64,000 nt of DNA from Paenibacillus pasadenensis (GCF_023715725.1 NZ_JAMBOT010000012.1:41827-105826), one strand, 5' to 3'. Shown: positions 50,971 through 60,870, counted from the first letter of the stretch. Program-made: numbers and translations. The notes: a model not told the origin generated them from the sequence alone.

Positions 50971-52050
50971 TCAAGACTCCATTCCCAGGTCATGCTCCAG
51001 CCCTTCAATCAGCATCAGCAAAACCATCGATTGGCCATAAGGCATCGGGCAGACCGGAATATCTTTATATTCCTGAAGCGTTCGGCCCATGCTCGTGCCA
51101 TACGATACGCCCCGAACGATTCCATATTCGTCAATTTGCTCACTGACTGCCCGCCATGCTCTAATTCCGGTCTCCTTGTACGCGTTAGGCAAATATCCTT
51201 TCCTAACCGCTTTGAGCAGGCCGTATGCAAATGCGGCCGTGGCCGATGTTTCCGCATAGGACGACGGATCGTCAAGCAGCGTATGCCACATGCCATCCGA
51301 ATTTTGCAGCAGCGACAACGCTTCGGCCTGTTTTTCCAGCGCCGAAAGAAGCACCCCCTTCACGCCTTCAGGAAGCTCGATCATGTCAAGATAATCCACC
51401 AGCCCTGCTGTGTACCAAGAATTCCCCCTTGCCCATAATGCCTCCGCAAAATGATGCTTCTCCAGGAAGGTCCAGCCGTGGAACAGCAACCCTGTCCGCC
51501 GGTCGGTCAAATACTTTAAATGCACCAGAAACTGGCGGATACTTTCCTGGATATAAGACTCGTTGCCAAGCAGCACGCCCATTTTTGCGATAAAAAGCAC
51601 GGTCATATACAACGTGTCATCCCAAATTTCTCCCGGATTCAACTCCCCCGATACGGTATGCTGAATGGCATGCTCTCCCGTTCGCGGCATTTCGCACATG
51701 GCATACTCGGCCCATTCCTGGCATACCCGCAAATAAGGTTCGTGCTTCGTTTCCTCGTAAAGGCAAACAAGCGCCAGCATAGGACACATCGTGTTGACGT
51801 TTTTGGGCGGGAGCCCCCGCTCCAGCTGCGAATCGAACCAGTCTGTCAGCTGCTGCAGCAGCTCGGGGCGTTTTGTTCTCCGGTAATATAAATAAATCGC
51901 AAACAAACCTACGCCCTGCGGCCATTCCCAGTTGTCCATCGACACGATGCCAATCGGGCAGACTTCCTCCACAGGACTTTGCAAATGTTTCATCTGCTCC
52001 ATGACCTTCCGGATTTCCCCATCCATCTTAGACAGATTATCGGCACGCAT
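50971..52050 (-). CDS. GH105 unsaturated rhamnogalacturonyl/glucuronyl hydrolase (YteR-like)
   Basis: 359 residues from ATG 52050 (GAAGAAGGTG upstream); a longer frame to 52203 has no ribosome site. Cytoplasmic (alpha/alpha)6 barrel: WEWPQGVGLFAIYLYYRRT, then GEIWDDTLYMTVLFIAKMG with the catalytic Asp pair region of YteR, and ALWARGNSWYTAGLVDYL, PYGQSMVLLMLIEG. GH105 and GH88 enzymes hydrate the double bond of the 4,5-unsaturated uronate left by a lyase and release 5-keto-4-deoxyuronate (DKI), which KduI and KduD then process; both genes lie at 58-61 kb. First gene of the three-gene minus-strand operon, divergent from the importer. Confidence 0.88.
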   Translation of the reverse strand: MRADNLSKMDGEIRKVMEQMKHLQSPVEEVCPIGIVSMDNWEWPQGVGLFAIYLYYRRTKRPELLQQLTDWFDSQLERGLPPKNVNTMCPMLALVCLYEETKHEPYLRVCQEWAEYAMCEMPRTGEHAIQHTVSGELNPGEIWDDTLYMTVLFIAKMGVLLGNESYIQESIRQFLVHLKYLTDRRTGLLFHGWTFLEKHHFAEALWARGNSWYTAGLVDYLDMIELPEGVKGVLLSALEKQAEALSLLQNSDGMWHTLLDDPSSYAETSATAAFAYGLLKAVRKGYLPNAYKETGIRAWRAVSEQIDEYGIVRGVSYGTSMGRTLQEYKDIPVCPMPYGQSMVLLMLIEGLEHDLGMES

Positions 52051-52259
52051 ATTTATTTGCCCGCACCTTCTTCCCCTCTGAAGTACCCTTACCTTATGAG
52101 AAAAGGGCCCCGGACAAAATAAACAATACTCGTGGAGCCATGCACAATTGTTATGATCCGGGAAATTGTAGACGCGGAAATTCATGTTTATGGACGGTTG
52201 CACGGGGCTTTGCTAATGTGGCCGTAAGATGACATCATCCCCCCAAAGAAGGTGACAGG

Positions 52260-53228
52260 ATGCAGCACACCGCTCTGGACAAAAACAGCCCGCTCCCTTT
52301 AAAGGGCAGCAGGCTGAGCACCAAACAAATTCAAAAAAGAAGGAGATTCAAGAAAAATATCCCGTGGTTGATCATGTTTGTCCCTGTTGTCGCATACTAC
52401 ATTATTTTCAAATACATCCCAATGGGCGGGAACATCATCGCCTTCAAAAACTACAACTTTACGGATGGCATATGGGGTAGCCCTTGGGTGGGAGTGGATA
52501 ATTTTAAGCTGTTGTTCACCGATCCGCTCGCTTTTGCAACGATTCGAAATACATTCGTAATCGCCTTTCTGTCCATTGTGGTCAACTTCCCGTTCCCGGT
52601 TCTGCTTGCCCTGATGTTTAACGAGGTGCGCAAGCAGTGGTTTAAAAAGACCGCCCAAACCTTGCTCTACCTTCCCCATTTCCTCTCCTGGGTCATTGTC
52701 GGCGGGCTGGTCATCACTTTATTTGCGCAAGAGTCCGGCACCGTCAATCATCTGTTACAACAATGGACGGGCGAAACGTTTCCGTTTCTTTATAAACCGG
52801 CTTCCTGGCTGGCACTGTTTCTCGCATCCGGGGTATGGAAAGAAGCCGGTTTTGCCGCCATTATTTATTTGGCCGCCCTGGGCAACATTGATCCAAGCCT
52901 GTATGAGTCAGCCGCTCTGGACGGAGCGGGCAAAATGCGGAAAATATGGCATGTCACACTGCCGGGAATTCGCCCCGTCGTCGTCCTCATGCTGATTCTC
53001 GGCATGGGCAGAGTGATGGATGTCGGCTTTGATCAAGTGTACAACCTGCAAAATCCGATTGTGTCCAACGTCTCCGAGGTCATCTCCACCTATATTTACC
53101 GGATGGGCCTGCAGGGAGGGCAGTTCTCGCTCACTGCTGCCATGGGGCTGTTCGAGGCCGTCATCGCTCTTGCGCTTATACTGGCCACCAATGCGGTCGC
53201 CCGCCGGTTCGGTCAAGGATTATGGTAA
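52260..53228 (+). CDS. lplB: Oligosaccharide ABC transporter permease, LplB type
   Basis: 322 residues, ATG 52260 after GAAGGTGAC. Six membrane segments; NIPWLIMFVPVVAYYIIF and the loop LYESAALDGAGKMRKIWHVTLPG (EAA-type, contacts the ATPase) match LplB/YtcP partners of Bacilli, which import complex polysaccharide pieces. Operon of three genes (permease, permease, binding protein). No ATPase gene is present, so a shared MsmX-like ATPase is expected elsewhere. Confidence 0.88.
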   Translation: MQHTALDKNSPLPLKGSRLSTKQIQKRRRFKKNIPWLIMFVPVVAYYIIFKYIPMGGNIIAFKNYNFTDGIWGSPWVGVDNFKLLFTDPLAFATIRNTFVIAFLSIVVNFPFPVLLALMFNEVRKQWFKKTAQTLLYLPHFLSWVIVGGLVITLFAQESGTVNHLLQQWTGETFPFLYKPASWLALFLASGVWKEAGFAAIIYLAALGNIDPSLYESAALDGAGKMRKIWHVTLPGIRPVVVLMLILGMGRVMDVGFDQVYNLQNPIVSNVSEVISTYIYRMGLQGGQFSLTAAMGLFEAVIALALILATNAVARRFGQGLW

Positions 53229-53240
53229 GGAGGAACAGGA

Positions 53241-54113
53241 ATGCGCTTAACCCGAGGCGAAAAGTGGTTTAATCTGCTCAATTATGTTCTGCTTTCGGCA
53301 GCCTCGCTTACGTGCTTGCTGCCTCTGGTCAACATAGGGGCCGTTTCGCTGAGCAGCAACGAAGCCATTCTGTCCGGCAAAGTTTTTCTATTGCCCGTTG
53401 AATTGAATGTTCAAGCCTACAGCATTCTGTTTAAAGGCACACCCGTGCTTAATGCGTTTGGAAACAGCCTGATTCTTACTGCGGTAGGCACAGCTGTATC
53501 CATGCTGCTTACTTTTTTGGCAGCGTATCCGCTATCCCGGCCGGACTTTTACAACCGCAGATTTTTTACGCTGGCTATTGTATTTACAATGATTTTCAGC
53601 AGCGGAGTCATTCCTCAGTATTTGCTGGTCAAATCGCTTGGTTTGATCAACAGTTATTGGGCGATTTGGCTGCCGGCCGCCATCAGTGCCTACAACATGC
53701 TCATTATGAAAAATCATTTCGAGAACCTGCCTGTTGAGCTTGAGGAAGCCGCCCGTATTGACGGAGCCTCGGAGCTGCGTTTTATCGGCAAAATCGTGCT
53801 TCCGCTCTCTATTCCGATGCTTGCCACGCTCTCCCTTTTTTATGGAGTAGCCATGTGGAATAACTTCATGTCCGTACTGATCTATATCAATGATGCGAAT
53901 AAGCTGAATTTGTCCGTGCTTGTGCAGCAAATGGTCAGAAGCCAATCGCTGGCCCAAGATTTTGCGCTGCGTCCGGAGGATATCGCCCAGTCTACGCCGG
54001 AGGGCGTAAAATCGGCGGGTGTCATGGTCATGATTATCCCTTTGCTGCTGGTCTACCCTTTTATTCAAAAATATTTCGTTAAAGGTGCCATGATAGGCGC
54101 TATTAAAGGGTGA
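53241..54113 (+). CDS. lplC: Oligosaccharide ABC transporter permease, LplC/YtcP type
   Basis: 290 residues, ATG 53241 after AAGGAGGAAC. Six membrane segments. The EAA loop VELEEAARIDGASELRFIGKI and the late stretch ALRPEDIAQSTPEGVKSAGVM are hallmarks of LplC permeases. Twelve bases after the lplB-like stop. Confidence 0.9.
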   Translation: MRLTRGEKWFNLLNYVLLSAASLTCLLPLVNIGAVSLSSNEAILSGKVFLLPVELNVQAYSILFKGTPVLNAFGNSLILTAVGTAVSMLLTFLAAYPLSRPDFYNRRFFTLAIVFTMIFSSGVIPQYLLVKSLGLINSYWAIWLPAAISAYNMLIMKNHFENLPVELEEAARIDGASELRFIGKIVLPLSIPMLATLSLFYGVAMWNNFMSVLIYINDANKLNLSVLVQQMVRSQSLAQDFALRPEDIAQSTPEGVKSAGVMVMIIPLLLVYPFIQKYFVKGAMIGAIKG

Positions 54114-54177
54114 AAACCTGATTCCATCAAAGGAGGCGTTAAACCTGAAGAAAATATCTGGAGGGGGCGGCATATCA

Positions 54178-55845
54178 ATGATAGTGTCCAGAAAAACATC
54201 TTCCGCCATGTTATTGCTGCTGTTGGCCGGCATGATGCTGCTCGGCGCTTGTTCTTCCAATGAAACCAATAACGGGGGAAAATCGGACGGACAAGGGGCA
54301 AGAGGAAAGATCACGTCCACCATTTACGACAGGGGCGGCGTCGCACCGGAAGAAGGCACCATGATCTCCAACCGATGGACCAAATGGATTAATGAACACA
54401 GTCCGGTGGATGTATCGTTTGTAAGCGTGCCGCGCTGGGAGTCCGCCCAAAAGCTGAATACGCTGTTTGCATCCGGAACGGCTCCCGATTTGATTTTGGA
54501 ATATGATTCGGTGATTAAAAACCAGCTTTACACCCAAAAGCAGCTGCTTCCCTTGGACGAATATATCGAAAAAAGCACTGTCTACAAAGGAATGCTCGAA
54601 AAATATCCTACCCTGCGCAAGCTGGGAACGAAAGATGACGGCAAGCTTTATGAAATTGGACGAATCAGCGATGTTATTCCTCAGCATATCATCTATATTC
54701 GCACCGATTGGCTCAAAAAGCTGAATCTTGAAATGCCGAAGACGACAGAGGACTTTTTCAATGTTGCCAAAGCATTCTCGGACGGCGATCCCGACGGCAA
54801 TAACAAAAAGGATACCTATGGCGTAAACCTCAGCTTTGTGGGCATGATGGGCGTTGACGCCATGTTCGGCACCATTTTTAACGCCAATGACAAAAATCCG
54901 TGGATTCTGGACAACAACGGCGATTTAACGCTTGGATGGGATCGGGTAGAGGCCGCTCTTCAATTCAAGAAAAGGCTTTATGACGCGGGAATCGTAGATA
55001 AAGATTTTCTGACCGACGGCAAGGGAGATAAAGCCAAGCTCGATTTTACGACCGGCAAGCTTGGCATTTGGGGCTCCAATGGACCGGATGCCGTCGCTTA
55101 CAGCGCCTTAAAACAAAACGTTCCGGATGCCGAAATTGCAGCGCTGCAATTGCCGGAAAGCCCTTTTGGCTCTTTCAGCCCGATTATCGGCACCCCGATT
55201 TCCATGAATGCCGTCGTTAATGCCCAGGCCAAAAACCCTGCGGCTATTATGGAATACATCGACTTCATGATGTCAGAAGAAGCAACAATGGTGCTGAACA
55301 ATGGAATCGAAGGCGAGCATTACAAACTGGGAGACAACGGCTGTCCGGCCGTTATCGATCCGGAGAAAAACAAAATCGAGAAAAATTACAGCGGCGATTT
55401 TGCCATGATTACAGGCGGCATAACCGGCAAATGCGCCTCCTACAACCTGCTGCTGAATCCAATCGAACCGAAAGAGCAGACCGTCGAAGGCAAAGCCGCC
55501 TATGAAATTTCCAAACAATTCGCAGCAGCCTATCAATCGGCTTTTGATGCCTACCTTGATCCGTCCAGGCCCATGGTCAGCGTCATTCCAAACGCCGCCC
55601 TGCCCTCATTGCCGCAAACGCTGCAAATCAATCAAACCAATGGCTTCAAAACCGTTTACGACATTATTGCCAAAAGCATCATTTCCGGCGGCAGCTATAC
55701 CGCCCAGCAAGCTATCCAGGACGCAAAAGCTGCCTGGCAAACATCAAACGGAGCTAAAGTCGAAGCCTTTATGAAAGAGTGGTATGCGCAGAACAAAGAC
55801 AAAACGCTGCTCACAAAGGACTATTACGATTTCATTAAGAAATAA
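54178..55845 (+). CDS. lplA: Oligosaccharide-binding lipoprotein, LplA type
   Basis: 555 residues, ATG 54178 after GGAGGGGG. Signal peptide with lipobox LLGAC (Cys about 25). Two-lobe family 1 binding protein of the large LplA class (over 500 residues): TIYDRGGVAPEEGT near the start, LYEIGRISDVIPQHIIYIRTDW, and SDGDPDGNNKKDTYG, an EF-hand-like calcium loop usual in this class. It captures oligosaccharides outside for the two permeases. Confidence 0.9.
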   Translation: MIVSRKTSSAMLLLLLAGMMLLGACSSNETNNGGKSDGQGARGKITSTIYDRGGVAPEEGTMISNRWTKWINEHSPVDVSFVSVPRWESAQKLNTLFASGTAPDLILEYDSVIKNQLYTQKQLLPLDEYIEKSTVYKGMLEKYPTLRKLGTKDDGKLYEIGRISDVIPQHIIYIRTDWLKKLNLEMPKTTEDFFNVAKAFSDGDPDGNNKKDTYGVNLSFVGMMGVDAMFGTIFNANDKNPWILDNNGDLTLGWDRVEAALQFKKRLYDAGIVDKDFLTDGKGDKAKLDFTTGKLGIWGSNGPDAVAYSALKQNVPDAEIAALQLPESPFGSFSPIIGTPISMNAVVNAQAKNPAAIMEYIDFMMSEEATMVLNNGIEGEHYKLGDNGCPAVIDPEKNKIEKNYSGDFAMITGGITGKCASYNLLLNPIEPKEQTVEGKAAYEISKQFAAAYQSAFDAYLDPSRPMVSVIPNAALPSLPQTLQINQTNGFKTVYDIIAKSIISGGSYTAQQAIQDAKAAWQTSNGAKVEAFMKEWYAQNKDKTLLTKDYYDFIKK

Positions 55846-55887
55846 TAATGCAACAAGGATCCAAAATCGAGAATGCACCTTCTAAAC

Positions 55888-55938
55888 AGGCACAACTCCT
55901 TTTGTCGATCGCGGCAGAAGGAGCTGTGCTTTTGCCAT
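55888..55938 (+). terminator. Terminator of the importer operon
   Basis: GCACA-A-CTCCTT pairs with AAGGAG-C-TGTGC with one mismatch, then TTTTGCC on the plus strand; 45 bases behind the stop at 55845. Confidence 0.6.
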
Positions 55939-56063
55939 ACAGATGAAGTTGCCGTTGTTCTTCTTGTTTGCAGAGCGTGCTGTTCCTCATCTTGTCCGCA
56001 ACAACGTATTAGGTCGGGATTCGCAGATAGACTACTTCATATAATTCGAGGTGGAAGTTTTCT

Positions 56064-58286
56064 ATGAAAAAAAATCCATTGCTGCGTTTTTTCCTGTCCT
56101 ATTTGTTTGTTTTTTTGTTCACAGCCGTTTCGCTGGTCGTCATTTTTTTGTTTATCCTCGGAAACGCCTCCAAGGAGGAAGCTGGAAATGCCAATAACCG
56201 ATATGCCAGCTCTGTGGTGAAAACCTTTGATAATACGCTTCGGAATATTGAGCAGGCCATTATTCAGGAGACGCTGACCAACAGCAATTTGCAATCTTTT
56301 TACGACCACACCGGCACTAACGATATCTATTCCAATTACTTGTTGTACTCCCGGTTTAGAGATTTGACGAGCAGCATTAACGGCATTGATTCGATCTACC
56401 TCTATCGGACCTCCGATCAAAAGGTCATGTCGGACTCCTATCTGCTGGACCTCGCCAACTTCGAAGACAGGGAGTTCGTGATGGATCGGATGAAGCAGCC
56501 CAGCCTGAACAGCTGGTCTTCCCCCCGTGCGTATTCCTCCGTTACAGGCGGGCAAAGCCGGCTGGTTGTCTCGCTTGTGAAAGGCATTCCGTTTGGCACC
56601 GCTCAACAGGGACTGCTCGTAGTCAACCTCTTTTTGCCCTATTTGCAAAACGAGTTGGCAGAAATCAGCCAATCCGATCTCCATTATGCCTATTTTTCCG
56701 ATGCGGCCGGCAACCCGGTCATTCGTTCGCTGGATTCCTATAACAATGACCGCGTCGAGATTCATTCGGAGCTAACAAATTGGACTCTTCACTCCGGCTT
56801 GAAAAGTACGAAGTTTGGCGGATTTCTATCGATCATCTCTTTCTTCTGGATTATTTTCATAGCTATCGTCCTCATGTTCGGAATAGCCCTGCTGGTCTAT
56901 GTTTTTCGCCGCAATTACAAACCAATCGATACGATTACAACTCGGATTCAGCAATATGTATACAATGACAAGTTCCGCTATGAAGGCGATCAGTTCGCTT
57001 TCATCGACTCTTCCATCGAAAAGCTGATTCTGCAGTCCCAGCATCACGAAGCGCAGGCCGCCAAAGATCTTATCTGGAAAAAAAGCACACTGCTCCGCGA
57101 CTTTGTAACCGGAACGATGAACTCCGTCCAGGCCGAGGCGAAGCGGGAGCTGTTGGAGCTGCAACTGCTGGAACGATTTACGGAAGCGCCGCGGTTTTGT
57201 CTGGTTTTGCTTATCGAGGTGGATGCATACAACAGCTTCTTGCAGACATACAACGAGCGGGATCAGCTTCTGCTTAAATTTGCGCTGCAATCAGCCGTCT
57301 CGGAAATGTCCGGCCATTATTTCAACTCAATTTGGATTGAATGGCTGTCAGGTTCGCGCTTATGCAATCTCATCACGCTGGATAAAACAGAGCACGACTC
57401 GCAGAACACCATTTTGCAAATGTGCGAGGAGTGGCGGAACTGGGTTGAGGAGTATTTAAAATTTACTATTACAGTGGGGGTAGGAGAAGCTGTGCCGGCC
57501 CTTTCGCAACTGCCCTGCTCGTATGAAATCGCTTTGGATATGCTGGACATCAAAGCTACGCTTGGTTCAAATAAAGTTATCTCACAGCAAAATCTGTCGC
57601 AACAGCCTACTGCGGTCATCTATGAACAGCTTGCCGCTATACGCTCTATGATCCATTATTTGAAAACGGGCAAAGAGTTATGGAAAAATGAGTTCAGGTC
57701 GATATTTAGCGAGATAAAGGCCAGGCATTCCTCACGCAAAGCGATTGTAAATATGGCCGACTATTTGCATTACCATCTAACCAAGGAAATCTCCGGACTG
57801 TCCGAGGACATATCAGCGCATTGGAACCATAATTTGCTGCCGCAGCTCAAGGAAACGCTGCAGCGTTTTGCAACCATCGACGAGCTGGAGCGCGATATGT
57901 TCACTTCCCTCTGCAACATTTCCGGGGAGATTAACATCCGCCGCGAGTCGAATCCCCATTATCAAAACATTGGAGCGATTGAAGCTTATATTTCGGCCCA
58001 CATGGCCGATTCGAACCTTTCCCTGAATCAGATCAGCGAATATTTCCAGCTCAGCCCCTCCCACTTCAGCGCTTTGTTCAAGGAGGTAATGAACGAGAAA
58101 TTCATTGATTATTTAACAAGGATTCGCATAGAAGCGGCAACGAAGCTGCTGGCAACAACAAACGCTTCCATTCAGGACATCGGGCTGCAGGTTGGATACG
58201 TCCATTCCTTCTCATTCATCCGAGTGTTCAAAAAATGGACCGGCACCACTCCAGGAGAATACCGCAAAGCACAGGAGTCGGGATGA
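56064..58286 (+). CDS. Membrane-bound AraC family regulator with extracellular sensor
   Basis: 740 residues, ATG 56064 after GAGGTGGAAG. Membrane segment 10-32, an outer domain of about 220 residues, second segment about 258-282, a cytoplasmic middle part, and at the end two AraC helix-turn-helix units (NLSLNQISEYFQLSPSHFSALFK in two parts and IQDIGLQVGYVHSFSFIRVFKKW). It joins sensor and DNA-binding parts in one chain, so it needs no histidine kinase. Such regulators stand next to LplABC importers in Paenibacillus and presumably turn them on when the ligand is bound outside. It probably controls both the importer and the divergent GH105 operon. Confidence 0.86.
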   Translation: MKKNPLLRFFLSYLFVFLFTAVSLVVIFLFILGNASKEEAGNANNRYASSVVKTFDNTLRNIEQAIIQETLTNSNLQSFYDHTGTNDIYSNYLLYSRFRDLTSSINGIDSIYLYRTSDQKVMSDSYLLDLANFEDREFVMDRMKQPSLNSWSSPRAYSSVTGGQSRLVVSLVKGIPFGTAQQGLLVVNLFLPYLQNELAEISQSDLHYAYFSDAAGNPVIRSLDSYNNDRVEIHSELTNWTLHSGLKSTKFGGFLSIISFFWIIFIAIVLMFGIALLVYVFRRNYKPIDTITTRIQQYVYNDKFRYEGDQFAFIDSSIEKLILQSQHHEAQAAKDLIWKKSTLLRDFVTGTMNSVQAEAKRELLELQLLERFTEAPRFCLVLLIEVDAYNSFLQTYNERDQLLLKFALQSAVSEMSGHYFNSIWIEWLSGSRLCNLITLDKTEHDSQNTILQMCEEWRNWVEEYLKFTITVGVGEAVPALSQLPCSYEIALDMLDIKATLGSNKVISQQNLSQQPTAVIYEQLAAIRSMIHYLKTGKELWKNEFRSIFSEIKARHSSRKAIVNMADYLHYHLTKEISGLSEDISAHWNHNLLPQLKETLQRFATIDELERDMFTSLCNISGEINIRRESNPHYQNIGAIEAYISAHMADSNLSLNQISEYFQLSPSHFSALFKEVMNEKFIDYLTRIRIEAATKLLATTNASIQDIGLQVGYVHSFSFIRVFKKWTGTTPGEYRKAQESG

Positions 58287-58373
58287 ACGCTGAACCGCCA
58301 TATTCTATTCTGTTGGAAACCCGCGGCTGAATCGAGTAGGCCACGAAAATTGAGGTTCTCCGTGGGGGCGAGC

Positions 58374-58399
58374 ACCGCGCGCTGGGAGCGGCGCGCGGT
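58374..58399. terminator. GC-rich hairpin between convergent genes
   Basis: ACCGCGCG pairs perfectly with CGCGCGGT around a 10-base loop. No T tract on either side. A transcript boundary or RNA stability element between the AraC gene and kduD. Confidence 0.35.
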
Positions 58400-58495
58400 A
58401 CGGTATCCGCATGCGCATAAGCCTTTCTCAATTCCAGATGTGCTTCCGCCTCCACGAGTTGCAAGGCGGACCTTCACATTAAATCTCTATCCTCG

Positions 58496-59251
58496 TTAAC
58501 GGCTCATCCAGCCGCCGTCCACGCACAGCACGTGGCCGCTCATATAATCGGATGCAGAGGAGGCGAGGAATACAGCCGCTCCCGCCAAGTCTTGCCCGGT
58601 TCCCCAGCGTCCCGCAGGAATCCGCTCCAAAATTTGTGCGCTGCGCAACGGGTCCTCACGGAGCGCTTCCGTATTGTCCGTAACCATATAACCAGGCGCA
58701 ATAGCATTCACCTGTACACCTTTAGACGCCCATTCATTGCCAAGCTGTTTGGTCAGACCGGCAATGGCATGTTTGCTTGCCGTGTAACCGGGCACATTAA
58801 TGCCGCCCTGGAACGATAGCATTGACGCCATATTGATGATTTTGCCTGAACCCTGTGTTATCATCCGTTTGCCCGCTTCCTGGCTAAGAACAAACACGGA
58901 ATTCAAGTTTACGTTCAGCACATCCTCCCAATCTTTATAGCTATGCTCGGCGGCAGGCGTACGACGAATAATGCCTGCATTGTTAACGAGCACATCGATA
59001 CGGCCGAATGCCTCAACCGTCTTGTCGATAATGCCCGGCAGCTTGCTCCGGTTAGATATGTCGGCCTGGAGCGTAACCGCCCTGCGGCCAAGCTCCCGCA
59101 CTTTGTCAGCGGTTTGGTCGGCAGGCGTAGCGTTTGTGACAAGCACGAGATCCGCGCCTGCTTCCGCCAGCCCAACTGCGATGGCTGCGCCAAGTCCGCG
59201 GCCTGCGCCCGTTACAACAGCAGCCTTGCCTGTCAGGTCAAAATACCGCAT
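58496..59251 (-). CDS. kduD: 2-dehydro-3-deoxy-D-gluconate 5-dehydrogenase (KduD), SDR family
   Basis: 251 residues from ATG 59251 (GGAGAGCGGGG upstream; ATG 59272 has a weaker context). Short-chain dehydrogenase: cofactor motif TGAGRGLG (about 14-21), NNAG, catalytic Ser in MASMLSFQGG, and YTASK. The substitution pattern INVPGYTASKHAI and QVNAIAPGYMVTDNTE is that of KduD, which reduces 2,5-diketo-3-deoxygluconate to KDG. Last gene of the operon kduI, kdgR-like, kduD. Confidence 0.88.
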   Translation of the reverse strand: MRYFDLTGKAAVVTGAGRGLGAAIAVGLAEAGADLVLVTNATPADQTADKVRELGRRAVTLQADISNRSKLPGIIDKTVEAFGRIDVLVNNAGIIRRTPAAEHSYKDWEDVLNVNLNSVFVLSQEAGKRMITQGSGKIINMASMLSFQGGINVPGYTASKHAIAGLTKQLGNEWASKGVQVNAIAPGYMVTDNTEALREDPLRSAQILERIPAGRWGTGQDLAGAAVFLASSASDYMSGHVLCVDGGWMSR

Positions 59252-59275
59252 CGATCCCCGCTCTCCTTTCATCCG

Positions 59276-60031
59276 TTACGCTCTAATTATACGAACGCCT
59301 GCATCCCCGTATTTGGTGGCAACGGATTCATCTATCGATGCATCCGTAATGATACAATCAATATCGATTAATTCCGCAAACGTTATGAGCGCTCCCCGGT
59401 CGAACTTGCTATGATCGGCGAGGCAAAATACCTCTTTTGCGCCCTCCATGTATAATCTCTTCAACGCGGCCAGCTCTTCCGTAAAAATCGTCAAGCCGTA
59501 CTCCAAATGAATTCCGGTAGTTGAAAGAAACAGCTTGTGCACGTTCAGCTTACGAATCCATTCACTTGACTCTGTACCGATTAGCAGATTGTTCCGGCGG
59601 TAGCCACCGGCCACGATAAGCCGGATCTGATCCTTCAGCGTAAGCTCGCGAATAATAAGCAAATCGTTGGTCAGTACCGTAATTGGCAGATTAGGCAGCC
59701 TTTTGGCCACTTCCAGCGTTGTGCTCCCCGCATCAAGCGCGATGATGTCGTCGGGCTCAATCATGGCGACAGCCTTTTCGGCAATCACCGCCTTTTCCTT
59801 TTGGCGCTTAGTATTCGGTATTTGAATTGGCAGAAGGCTGTCTTCTCCGACCGATTCCATAACCGCCCCTCCATGAATGCGGCGCAGCAGTCCCTTTGCC
59901 TCCAGCTTCTCCAGATCCTCGCGAACCGTCTTTTCCGTTACTTTTAAATGCTCGCTAAGCTCCGATACTCTGACGCTTTTCCGCTGCTCCAACTGCTCGA
60001 TAATATGCCGATGACGTTCTGCCGCAAGCAT
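59276..60031 (-). CDS. DeoR family regulator of the kdu operon
   Basis: 251 residues from ATG 60031 (GGTAGGAGC), 5 bases behind the kduI stop. Amino-terminal helix-turn-helix with RKSVRVSELSEHLKVTEKTV and RRIHGGA; then the DeoRC sensor domain (ALDAGSTTLEVAKRLP). The ligand is probably a keto-deoxy sugar or its phosphate. The likely operator is the pair of TGTTCG/CGAACA sites around the kduI promoter. Confidence 0.85.
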   Translation of the reverse strand: MLAAERHRHIIEQLEQRKSVRVSELSEHLKVTEKTVREDLEKLEAKGLLRRIHGGAVMESVGEDSLLPIQIPNTKRQKEKAVIAEKAVAMIEPDDIIALDAGSTTLEVAKRLPNLPITVLTNDLLIIRELTLKDQIRLIVAGGYRRNNLLIGTESSEWIRKLNVHKLFLSTTGIHLEYGLTIFTEELAALKRLYMEGAKEVFCLADHSKFDRGALITFAELIDIDCIITDASIDESVATKYGDAGVRIIRA

Positions 60032-60036
60032 TGCTC

Positions 60037-60870
60037 CTACCTCAGCCCTTTCATCGGAATAAACTCTTGATCCGAAAATGTATAGTTCTCGCCGGCCATC
60101 GCCCAGCAAAATGAATAATGACTCGTTCCCACTCCGGAATGGATCGACCAGGGAGGGGATATAACCGCCTGCTCATTGGCAACAACCAAATGCCTCGTCT
60201 CCGCAGGTTCGCCCATCATATGAAAGATGCGGGCGTCATCCTTCACATTAAAGTACAGGTACGCCTCCATGCGCCGGTCATGCACGTGGGCCGGCATCGT
60301 ATTCCATACGCTTCCTGGCTTTAATGTCGTTACGCCAAGCATGAGCTGGCAGCTTTGAATGCCTTCCGCATGAATATATTTGTTCAGCACACGTTCATTG
60401 GACGTTTCCAGCGCGCCTAGATGCGTAGGATTGGCCTCTTCCTCCGTCATTTTGCGGGTAGGATACTCAGCATGCGCATTTGCGGAGACGAGGTAGATTT
60501 TTGCAGGATCATTTTTATCCTTGCTTCTAATGGTCACGTTTTGTTTGCCTTTGCCTACATAAAGAACATCCAGCCTAGATAATTCGTATGCTTCGCTGTC
60601 AACGGAAATAATCGCACTCCCGCCGCCAATGTGCAAAAAGCCGATTTCACGGCGCTCCAGAAAAAAATCAGTCTTCAACGTTTCCGGATCCTCCAGCTTC
60701 AATGTTTCGTCAATCGGCATGGCTCCGCCAACGATAAGCCGGTCATAGTGGGAGTAAGTCATATGAATGGTATTCGCTTCAAACAGCCCTTCAACAAGAA
60801 ACTCCTGGCGTAAACGTTCTGTTGTGCAATGTTTTACATCTGCAGGATGAGTCGCATGACGGACTTCCAT
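60037..60870 (-). CDS. kduI: 4-deoxy-L-threo-5-hexosulose-uronate ketol-isomerase (KduI)
   Basis: 277 residues from ATG 60870 (AAGGAGGCC). Two cupin halves with a zinc site: PAHVHDRRMEAY holds two His and the Glu, and PPWSIHSG the last His. Early block EFLVEGLFEANTIHMTYSHYDR is the KduI signature. It converts 5-keto-4-deoxyuronate (DKI) to 2,5-diketo-3-deoxygluconate for KduD. The donor of DKI is probably GH105 at 50971. Confidence 0.93.
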   Translation of the reverse strand: MEVRHATHPADVKHCTTERLRQEFLVEGLFEANTIHMTYSHYDRLIVGGAMPIDETLKLEDPETLKTDFFLERREIGFLHIGGGSAIISVDSEAYELSRLDVLYVGKGKQNVTIRSKDKNDPAKIYLVSANAHAEYPTRKMTEEEANPTHLGALETSNERVLNKYIHAEGIQSCQLMLGVTTLKPGSVWNTMPAHVHDRRMEAYLYFNVKDDARIFHMMGEPAETRHLVVANEQAVISPPWSIHSGVGTSHYSFCWAMAGENYTFSDQEFIPMKGLR

